From an uncultured Chlorobiaceae bacterium (GTDB taxonomy: Bacteria > Bacteroidota > Chlorobiia > Chlorobiales > Chlorobiaceae), in contig CAIVCU010000387.1 in assembly GCA_903904495.1 (NCBI GenBank), positions 1-11,910 of the forward strand: 11,910 bases of DNA, written 5' to 3'. The first letter of the stretch is position 1. Each line of letters starts with the position of its first letter. The notes under the pieces were generated by a model. The model was given only the letters and a program-made list of their open reading frames with translations, made no database searches and was not told where the DNA came from. Below, piece by piece: positions 1-6,034 of this stretch. The position numbers were made by a program, and so were the translations under genes.

Positions 1-2
1 CA

Positions 3-698
3 GTCAGGTATCGTGAACATAAAATGCTTCAGGCGTTTGGGTTGGCTTTTATAGCAGAATTCATCCTTCTTTCCTTGCTGGGCATTGGTTTTATCGGGTT
101 ACAGAGATTGAATAAGGTTGAGATGACAAGTCCGGCAATTATTCAATTAAGCAATTTGCAGGAAGAGAAAAAGCTTCTCAATGCTCCAATTGCGCAAAAA
201 AAGGACGTCCTGCCATTGCCGAAGCTTAAGAGTATAGTTAAGCCAAATCCGATAAAACATAAAACTGTAACGCATGAACTTGCACCTGAAAAACATATAG
301 TGCAAAGCGCTGCAGTTGCGCCCATGAGTTCAGAGGTGGTTTCAGGTGAAGCGAATGGAACTCAACAAGCCTTTGTTGAGCAAGTGAAAGGAACGGCAGG
401 TGGGAGTGGAAAAGGAGATCCACTGACTGAATATGCGGCAAAAGTAAAAGCTGCTGTTCAGGATGCTGTCGAGTACCCTTCGGCAGCTAACAATATGAGA
501 ACAAAGAGCCGGGCACGGGTGGAATTTTCATTGCATGACGGCATTCAGCAAAATCCACATATCGTCGTAAGCAGTGGATTAGATGTATTTGATCGTGCGG
601 CTATTCATGCTGTGAACATTGCTCACTATCCCCTGCCGCCAGCTGTGTTAAGTGGTCAAACAAAGCTGTTTCAGGTTTGGGTTGAATTTCATCGTTAA
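3..698 (+). CDS. tonB: TonB-family energy transducer (5' end probably outside window)
   Basis: This is a TonB-type protein that would carry energy from an inner-membrane ExbB/ExbD complex to outer-membrane receptors. Numbering from the ATG at 24, residues 4-26 are one membrane anchor. Residues 50-130 are a Lys/Pro/Gly-rich periplasmic linker, and about 134-224 match the TonB C-terminal fold, with the YP at 151-152, a PLPP turn near 203-206 and a final VWVEF strand. The ATG at 24 has no ribosome-binding site and would leave the anchor without positive charges. The frame stays open to base 3 and reads VRYREHK just before that Met, which is a typical basic cytoplasmic tail, so I think the true start lies upstream. 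The gene is followed 26 bp later by a secreted phosphoesterase on the same strand. The family call is firm; the receptor served is unknown. Confidence 0.85.
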   Translation, partial: VRYREHKMLQAFGLAFIAEFILLSLLGIGFIGLQRLNKVEMTSPAIIQLSNLQEEKKLLNAPIAQKKDVLPLPKLKSIVKPNPIKHKTVTHELAPEKHIVQSAAVAPMSSEVVSGEANGTQQAFVEQVKGTAGGSGKGDPLTEYAAKVKAAVQDAVEYPSAANNMRTKSRARVEFSLHDGIQQNPHIVVSSGLDVFDRAAIHAVNIAHYPLPPAVLSGQTKLFQVWVEFHR

Positions 699-724
699 CC
701 ATCAATAAGGTTTAACCTCATTCT

Positions 725-1840
725 ATGAAAAAGTTATTCATCGCCTTGTTATTGTTATTCCTTATAGTATCTGCTTCATATAGCGCAGATGCAGAGGTGA
801 CGAAAAATCCTGTCGCCTTTCATTTTACTACTGTCGGTGATTGCCGGGGAGATCCGTTGCTCGCCGGGGCAACTGAACAGGATTTGCTTTGGGTTCAAAA
901 TACCAAAGTGCTGGCCCGTATGATCAGAGAGATGCAGATAGAAAAACCACAGGCATTGTTTTACAATGGGGACATGATCTATGGGTATTCATCAAAAAAG
1001 GAGACGATGGAGCGCTACTATGCCTATTGGAGAGGAATGATGGCCTGTCTGATGGAGTCGGGCACCTATGTTGTTCCTATTCCGGGAAATCACGAGACCC
1101 AGATTAAGGTAAAAAATGCTGAAGGAAAAGAGAAAAAAACAGCCGTTGTTGAAAATGAAAATATATGGCGCACCAACATGGGTGATCTCATTATTGATCT
1201 GAATAGATGGAAATCAATAACACATCAGGAAGCTACAGCCTGGAATGTTGAGAACAAACCGAAAATCGGTACAGACGGGATTACTACCGACCAGAGGCAA
1301 CTCAGTTATTCATTTGACTCAGGAAAGAATCATTTTTCGATGATCAATACTGACCCTGTCGGGTTTGACAGTTCAGCGCCAGTAAAATGGCTTGAAGCTG
1401 ATTTTAAGGCTGCAAAAAAAAGAGGGGCTAAGAAGTTCTTTATTTTTGGTCATAAAATGGCATTTACCTATGTGCCGGAAAAGCTGAAAGGTGCTAAAGA
1501 AAACAAAGATGGCGGATTTGATGCAAGACCTGAAGTCAGAGATGCATTCTGGAATCTTGTTGAGGCTTATAAGGCGGTATATTTTACCGGACACCAGCAC
1601 ACCTATCATGCTGAACAGCCCAGAAAAAATCAAGGTGGCAAGGCTTGGCAGGTGATCGTCGGAGGTGGTGGCTCTCCATTTTCCATTCCTAAAGAGTCCA
1701 TGGAGAAAGAGAGTGACCGGATGTTTTCATGGGCGGATGTTGTGATCTACGAGAATGGAAAAGTGAGCATCAGGATTTTTGGCTTTGATGAAGATTATGG
1801 GCCGACTAAAGTTATTGAAGAGTGGGATATTGCGGGTTGA
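725..1840 (+). CDS. Secreted calcineurin-like metallophosphoesterase
   Basis: This is a predicted exported phosphoesterase of the calcineurin-like (dinuclear metal) superfamily, 371 aa. Residues 1-20 form a signal peptide: MKK, a Leu/Ile core and a small-residue cleavage region (SYSADA). The metal-binding blocks appear in the expected order: VGDCRGD (D39), NGD (D83), GNHE (121-124), FGHK (H243) and GHQH (289-292). The usual D-x-H of the first block is D-C-R here, so one ligand position is not the common His; many secreted members of the superfamily vary there. The substrate cannot be told from sequence; phosphomonoesters, phosphodiesters and nucleotides are all possible. It lies 26 bp after the TonB gene and is probably co-transcribed with it. 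Its ribosome-binding site is weak (AAGG too far upstream). A heptad repeat starts 8 bp after the stop. Confidence 0.85.
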   Translation: MKKLFIALLLLFLIVSASYSADAEVTKNPVAFHFTTVGDCRGDPLLAGATEQDLLWVQNTKVLARMIREMQIEKPQALFYNGDMIYGYSSKKETMERYYAYWRGMMACLMESGTYVVPIPGNHETQIKVKNAEGKEKKTAVVENENIWRTNMGDLIIDLNRWKSITHQEATAWNVENKPKIGTDGITTDQRQLSYSFDSGKNHFSMINTDPVGFDSSAPVKWLEADFKAAKKRGAKKFFIFGHKMAFTYVPEKLKGAKENKDGGFDARPEVRDAFWNLVEAYKAVYFTGHQHTYHAEQPRKNQGGKAWQVIVGGGGSPFSIPKESMEKESDRMFSWADVVIYENGKVSIRIFGFDEDYGPTKVIEEWDIAG

Positions 1841-1847
1841 GGGAGTT

Positions 1848-1869
1848 CAGTGGGCAGTTGGCAGTTGGC
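1848..1869 (+). repeat. Degenerate heptanucleotide tandem repeat (CAGTKGG x3)
   Basis: Three adjacent heptads read CAGTGGG, CAGTTGG, CAGTTGG. They sit in the short gap between the convergent phosphoesterase (stop at 1840) and membrane-protein (3' end at 1913) genes. The same heptad family occurs at 10591-10618 and, inverted, at 10689-10713. No inverted partner was found in this gap. Confidence 0.7.
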
Positions 1870-1912
1870 TAATAAGAAAAAGGTAATGGGAATAGTTCGG
1901 AATGACGGAGTG

Positions 1913-2770
1913 TTATGGATTTGCTGTCTTTGTTGTTTCGAAGCGGTTGTATGCTATGGTAAGGGCGATTGCGAAGGCCATGGCTCCGACTCCGAGGAGT
2001 ACGTTTATGAATGGCGGAGCCGTCAATGCAAGCCGGACAACGACGGTGGCAACAGCGAAGCCGGAGTTGCGAAATACGGTCTGATAGCTTGAGCTGTAAC
2101 GCAATGAAACCAGCACCAGCAGGAGATCGCTGAAGACAAGAACCGTATAGAATATTGCAAAAAAATCGAATGTCGGCCGGCTGTTCATATATAAATAGGC
2201 ATCAGCGATACCGATGCCACTGAAAATGAATAAAAGCAGAAGCGCCACAAGCTTTTTGGATGCAATAAAGTCTGCTGTGACGACCGTGCTTTGAGAAATG
2301 GCACGGTGGTGCTGAAGGTTGTAATAGACGCTGATCATGAGAAAAATCAGCAGGCCACCTCCGGCATTTGAAAGAATGTGAAGCACAGGCTTTGATGCTT
2401 CCACCCACATGAGAGGTTCATTGAAATAAATGAATTCATTGAAAGAGTGCCGGAGCAGGATGAGTGAAAGAATCTCGAACTGCTTGCCAATTGAATCTGA
2501 AACCGAGTTGGAAAGGCTGAAAACCAATCCGAGAACTTCAAGACCGAGCAACATGGAAAACGCAACATTGATTGCGTAATAGTGATTTGATGGCAAAAGC
2601 TCCCCAAGTTTTTCCGGCAACCATCCCTGACGACGAAGTTCTATGAGGATGAGCGTTCCGAGAAAAGCAATAATCAGAAAATTTGCCGTGATTCGCGATG
2701 TCCGCTTATCCTCCCAAAAATGCTCCAACGAATTAAAAATGGTATTAACACGGCTGAGGAGTATTGTCAT
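1913..2770 (-). CDS. Unrecognised multi-pass membrane protein
   Basis: This is a 285-residue integral membrane protein that I do not recognise. Hydrophobic segments lie roughly at residues 29-45, 66-87, 132-150, 173-195, 203-223 and 236-274 (the last probably two), giving six or seven spans. A loop of about 45 residues (88-130) between spans two and three contains the stretch LRHSFNEF. Near the C-terminus the stretch RNSGFAVATVVVRLALTAPP (234-253) looks the most conserved-like and leads into the last helix. No signal peptide, ATPase or transporter signature is visible. The start ATG at 2770 has only a weak purine-rich upstream region. It converges with the phosphoesterase at 725-1840 and lies downstream of arsC on the same strand, but the 247-bp gap argues for its own promoter. 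The coding call is strong from length and composition; the function is unknown. Confidence 0.75.
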   Translation of the reverse strand: MTILLSRVNTIFNSLEHFWEDKRTSRITANFLIIAFLGTLILIELRRQGWLPEKLGELLPSNHYYAINVAFSMLLGLEVLGLVFSLSNSVSDSIGKQFEILSLILLRHSFNEFIYFNEPLMWVEASKPVLHILSNAGGGLLIFLMISVYYNLQHHRAISQSTVVTADFIASKKLVALLLLFIFSGIGIADAYLYMNSRPTFDFFAIFYTVLVFSDLLLVLVSLRYSSSYQTVFRNSGFAVATVVVRLALTAPPFINVLLGVGAMAFAIALTIAYNRFETTKTANP

Positions 2771-3017
2771 GATATTTTTTTACTCTTCAAAGGATAACGG
2801 TTCTATATCTAAAATTGCGATACGATCAGCTGAGTTAATACTAAAACCGACTGTAACATACGGCTTGTTGCTGTTGCGCTTTCATGGCGGCTATTTAGCG
2901 GGAATCTCTTTTATACTCTTCACCAAGTTTTAGCTACCAGACACAAGCAGTGCTATGCAGCATCATCTAAGTCCAGTTGTCATGTTAATCAAGCGCAAGC
3001 GCTTAGCAGACTGCACG

Positions 3018-3473
3018 TCAGGAAATAACAGAAGGCTCTTCATCTTCTTTAAGCCATGACGCTATTTTTTCTTTCAGTTCGTCACGAACCTTCCTGAACG
3101 CAGCCAGTTTCTCTTCTGTTGTACCTGAGACAGTCTCCGGATCGTTGATTGGCCAATAATAACGTTTTTGAAACGGGGTGCCTGGCCAGACATTCGGACA
3201 GGTTAATTGTGTCTTGTCGCACAAAATCATAAGGTCATGAATCATTGTTTTACCGAGATAGATAGCAACCGCTTTTGGTTTTTGCGAGCTGATATCAATA
3301 CCAATTTCCTTCATAACCTGGATAGCAAAAGGGTGTACCTGACTATCAGGTTCAAGTCCTGCACTCAATGATTCAAGACGATCAACCGCTCTATAACGAA
3401 GTAACCCTTCAGCCATCTGGCTCCTGCCACCATTATTGTTACAGAGGAAGAGTACATTTTGTTTTCTATGCAT
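3018..3473 (-). CDS. arsC: Thioredoxin-type arsenate reductase (LMW phosphatase fold)
   Basis: This cytoplasmic protein has the low-molecular-weight tyrosine phosphatase fold and probably reduces arsenate to arsenite, with electrons from thioredoxin. Numbering from the ATG at 3473 (151 aa), it has the P-loop C-x5-R-S with C11 to R17-S18, then QMAEG. A second Cys pair, C85 and C92, is spaced like the C82/C89 pair of Staphylococcus ArsC, and the catalytic Asp is in NDPE (D111). The complete Cys triad argues against a plain tyrosine phosphatase. The P-loop reads CNNNGGRS, differing from the usual CxxNSxRS. A GTG at 3479 is also in frame, but the GGGG before it abuts that codon and is 5 nt from the ATG, so I chose the ATG. 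No arsR, arsB or acr3 is visible. It follows the large phosphoesterase gene by about 145 bp on the same strand. Confidence 0.85.
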   Translation of the reverse strand: MHRKQNVLFLCNNNGGRSQMAEGLLRYRAVDRLESLSAGLEPDSQVHPFAIQVMKEIGIDISSQKPKAVAIYLGKTMIHDLMILCDKTQLTCPNVWPGTPFQKRYYWPINDPETVSGTTEEKLAAFRKVRDELKEKIASWLKEDEEPSVIS

Positions 3474-3485
3474 GGTCACCCCAAG

Positions 3486-3529
3486 AAGATTGTTTTTTTC
3501 AAAATGAATTAATATTGAACAACAATCTT
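3486..3529. promoter_or_regulatory. Inverted repeat upstream of arsC
   Basis: A perfect 9-bp inverted repeat, AAGATTGTT (3486-3494) and AACAATCTT (3521-3529), is separated by 26 AT-rich bases and ends about 12 bp before the arsC start. An inner TTCAA/TTGAA pair also faces each other. This could be an operator or a leader hairpin. ArsR/SmtB-type operators have a similar TCAA...TTGA look, but no regulator gene is present, so the role is inferred. Confidence 0.3.
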
Positions 3530-3621
3530 ATGCTCTTTTTGGTTCAATTTGACCCCTTCCCGTATATAATAATTAGACAGTCCCTCGTAAACAACCTCAA
3601 GGCTGGTAAGCCGCATTTTGC

Positions 3622-5340
3622 TTACTTATCAAACCTCGCTGCCGCAAAATAGCCATTATGGTTAATGACCGCCCAGACACTTTTCGTGCGCTGGTCTATA
3701 CCATAGGTGCCTAACGCATACCCTTTTTTCCAAGGACCGACAACAAAGGTTCTGGCTCCACCTGAATTTATATCAACAGCATTGACCCAGTTGCCGGCAG
3801 CGTCTTTGGTTGCCAGAGCGAAAAGGCCTGCTTTGAAAGATTGCGGGTGTAAGGTATCCGGATGATAACTTATTGAAAGGGTGTAAACATCAGTCTGTTG
3901 CCGGCCAAGGTCGCCCATGCCTGTCAGATACAGAATATTGCTCGCAAGATATGAGTCATTCTTCGATTGCAAGGAAGTGTGATTCTCTTGCCAACCTGTA
4001 TCTACAGTCTTTGTCAACTTTCGGCCAACACCACCTTTGGTATCAAGAGTGCCATCCCTCTCTTTGCTGTTATTCGTGCCATCGAGAATACGCGCAGTGG
4101 AGCCTTTAAAAGTGTCCGACACCATTGCATAGCTTGTTCCTTGTGGTATGAGAAATTCCCTGCCGTTTGTGCTGTAGCTCCAGCTCTCTTTTTTGACAAA
4201 GTGAAATGCAGGGGTTATACCGGTATCCGGCTTACCTGCTCCGTTTGGATAGTTGGTATCAGACATCCAGTTGCCGTGGTCATCGGAGTAATAATCTACC
4301 GTGACGCATGGACCGTCAACTGTATAAATATAGTAACCAACCGTATACCGTTCCTGTGCAATGGAGGTTTCACGAGTTTTCTGGCCAAACCACTTGGGAT
4401 CGTCCAGAGGCTTTGGTGTGTAAAACTTGCTGCTGTTGGAAGCGCAAATTATCTCTTCGATGTGAGACTTTCCGTCCGGGCTGGCGATAATTGAGCGCTG
4501 GTGAATATGGTCATGACCGGAAATAAAAAACTTTACACCATTATCCTGCATACTGGCAAAAAATCTGTTCTGCCAGTCCGGATTTGAATTCGTATAGCCT
4601 TTGAACATGGTGTCCTGATGGCTTTCAGCCATAAGCGGCTGATGTGAAAAGACAAAGGCATTCTCCGTCTTTCGAGTTTTCTTATCAAGCCTGCTGCTGA
4701 TCCACGCCTGCTGATCATTGACGGTATAACCATATAATATATAACCATTTGGATGTTTATCGACTTTGCCTGGAGTAGCCCAGGTATCGACTATCACAAA
4801 ACGAGCCCTGCTTTCAGGGTCACCGTAGTCAAAAGAGTAACTCATGCCATTCAGGTCGGTACTGACTGAGACGGGACTGTTGAAACTATCACCGACCTTA
4901 TAGGGCTGATGGTCGGTCTTTGTGAAAGTTCCTGTTTGGGTTTGAGGGTAATTGGAACGAAAAACCGATAGGCCATAACCATTGTTCAGGCCGACAGTCT
5001 CATGGTTGCCGCGAAACGGAAAAAAGCCTATGCCGGCATCAATAAGTGGTTGCGCTGCTTTGGCGCGGGTCACTTCAGATATGTCATTGCCATTGTCACT
5101 CAGGTCACCAACTGCGATGACGAATTTCACGCCAGCCTTGATGAATTCCTGGTTAACCTGATTGATAATAGAGAGTGGAACAGTATACGGATTTGCGTTA
5201 CCAGTATCGGCAGTGGTCCACTGGGAATCTCCCATGACACCGAATTTCCAAGGTTCAGCTGATGCTGAGGCTGCTCCGTTCAAAAGAGCGAGCAATAGGA
5301 TCAGCATTGATGTCGTTTTAACCAGATAACGTTTGCTCAT
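3622..5340 (-). CDS. Large secreted calcineurin-like metallophosphoesterase with C-terminal extension
   Basis: This is a 572-residue exported phosphoesterase. The N-terminus (MSKR, a hydrophobic core at 11-22, then AASASAEP) is a signal peptide cleaved near residue 28. The calcineurin-like blocks are complete: MGDSQ (D38), VGD (78-79), RGNHE (110-114), FSHQP (H233) and GHDHIH (275-280). The first block is D-x-Q instead of D-x-H. The catalytic domain ends near residue 350. The remaining ~220 residues are rich in Ser, Thr, Gly and aromatic residues and look like a beta-rich accessory domain that I cannot name. It is not closely similar to the phosphoesterase at 725-1840 beyond the motifs. The ATG at 5340 gives the basic n-region, which favours it over the internal Met at residue 12, although no clear ribosome-binding site precedes it. 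arsC lies downstream on the same strand. The substrate is unknown. Confidence 0.87.
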   Translation of the reverse strand: MSKRYLVKTTSMLILLLALLNGAASASAEPWKFGVMGDSQWTTADTGNANPYTVPLSIINQVNQEFIKAGVKFVIAVGDLSDNGNDISEVTRAKAAQPLIDAGIGFFPFRGNHETVGLNNGYGLSVFRSNYPQTQTGTFTKTDHQPYKVGDSFNSPVSVSTDLNGMSYSFDYGDPESRARFVIVDTWATPGKVDKHPNGYILYGYTVNDQQAWISSRLDKKTRKTENAFVFSHQPLMAESHQDTMFKGYTNSNPDWQNRFFASMQDNGVKFFISGHDHIHQRSIIASPDGKSHIEEIICASNSSKFYTPKPLDDPKWFGQKTRETSIAQERYTVGYYIYTVDGPCVTVDYYSDDHGNWMSDTNYPNGAGKPDTGITPAFHFVKKESWSYSTNGREFLIPQGTSYAMVSDTFKGSTARILDGTNNSKERDGTLDTKGGVGRKLTKTVDTGWQENHTSLQSKNDSYLASNILYLTGMGDLGRQQTDVYTLSISYHPDTLHPQSFKAGLFALATKDAAGNWVNAVDINSGGARTFVVGPWKKGYALGTYGIDQRTKSVWAVINHNGYFAAARFDK

Positions 5341-5427
5341 CGAATATTTTTCATTTAGAAAAGTGATTGGAAACTTCTGTCTTCAAACTCTGACGGCAAC
5401 GCCCTAAAGGGTAAATTTATCAGGTTA

Positions 5428-5476
5428 AGCAATGACCAGAAGAATCGCTACAGTTTGCGATTTTTCTGGTCATTGC
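5428..5476. repeat. Long near-perfect hairpin (21-bp stem, 8-nt loop)
   Basis: Arms 5428-5448 and 5457-5476 (plus one base, 21 bp each by sliding alignment) are inverted copies around the loop TACAGTTT. The arms begin AGCAATGACCAGAA and end TTCTGGTCATTGCT, and the only mismatch in the stem can be a G-U pair in RNA. No T-run follows on either strand, so it is not a standard terminator. It lies about 90 bp upstream of the large phosphoesterase start, in its promoter or 5' leader. It could be a regulatory leader hairpin, a protein-binding palindrome or a small repeat element. Confidence 0.8.
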
Positions 5477-5656
5477 TCACACAAATAATCCAGTGAATCA
5501 AAGTTCGAAGGGCATAAGCTGAACATTGTTTATGGTTGAGATTTGAAGAACACTTTTATCAATATATCGAGAGGTTACCTGATGTTTTTTTTGGCTCAGC
5601 TTTGTTTACAATTATTTAACAGAAGTATCGAAGGTTATCCGGTTGGTGTGCAGGAG

Positions 5657-5689
5657 AAAAAAAGCCGCTCGTTTTTAGAGCGGCTTTTT
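5657..5689. terminator. Bidirectional intrinsic terminator after DUF2934 gene
   Basis: GCCGCTC (5664-5670) pairs with GAGCGGC (5678-5684) around a 7-nt loop. It is flanked by seven A on the left and five T on the right, so it works as an intrinsic terminator in both directions. It is 25 bp past the stop of the minus-strand DUF2934 gene, which it most likely terminates. Confidence 0.88.
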
Positions 5690-5714
5690 AGAAATGATCG
5701 ACAGTACACTGGCA

Positions 5715-5897
5715 TCAGTCGTTCACAAACTTTTCTGCTTCAAGCCAATCTTCTATATCCCAGCCATTGCGTCTACCCTTCGATTCCCAAATGTGATACG
5801 CAGTAAGTCGGATATCTTCTTCCTGTTGTTCCGGTGATATTGTGGCTTCGTAATCGTCCGGTGCAGTTACTTCCTCTTTTTTTGATTTTTTTGCCAT
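5715..5897 (-). CDS. Small DUF2934 protein (copy A)
   Basis: This 60-residue soluble protein belongs to the DUF2934 family, whose function is unknown. A charged, Lys-rich N-terminus (MAKKSKKEE) precedes the family core at about residues 26-56: IRLTAYHIWESKGRRNGWD followed by IEDWLEAE. The gene has a good ribosome-binding site, GGGAG 5 nt before the ATG, and a strong terminator just downstream, so it is probably a single-gene unit. A paralogue (copy B, 8082-8237) matches at about 20 of 34 aligned core residues. Its leader is similar too: CCAATTAAC followed by a purine-rich ribosome-binding site and ATG. Family recognition is from the W-E-x-x-G-R and EDWLEAE pattern. Confidence 0.8.
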   Translation of the reverse strand: MAKKSKKEEVTAPDDYEATISPEQQEEDIRLTAYHIWESKGRRNGWDIEDWLEAEKFVND

Positions 5898-6034
5898 GGG
5901 TGCTCCCGGTTAATTGGCTGACCTGAAAGTTTAATACAAGTTATTTTGTCGATTTCTCCCGGTAAAGTCAAGTGGGAATCAGTTACATCATTGCAAATTC
6001 CTTGCGCAAGGGTCATAGCAAAAAACGTAATAGC

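Larger units (their letters stand above)
5341..5714. other. Gene-free region between phosphoesterase and DUF2934 gene
   Basis: This 374-bp stretch has no credible gene; the open frame reading 5543-5806 on the plus strand is a shadow over the DUF2934 gene. It holds a long hairpin (5428-5476) and a bidirectional terminator (5657-5689). It must also contain the promoter of the minus-strand phosphoesterase, but I saw no clear -35/-10 pair. Confidence 0.6.

Noticed and set aside
1850..2092. Cys-rich 80-codon plus-strand frame after the first phosphoesterase
   Set aside because: It starts inside the heptad repeat and is antisense to the membrane-protein gene; the Cys content is a by-product of the frame.
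2643..2933. 96-codon plus-strand frame reaching into the 2771-3017 gap
   Set aside because: Most of it overlaps the start of the membrane-protein gene, and the rest has no recognisable domain or ribosome-binding site.
2991..3004. Inverted repeat AAGCGC-AA-GCGCTT downstream of arsC, considered as a terminator
   Set aside because: A two-base loop and no T-run make a working intrinsic terminator unlikely.
3967..4494. 175-codon open frame on the plus strand
   Set aside because: It is antisense to the metallophosphoesterase with clear motifs and signal peptide; no domain or ribosome-binding site.
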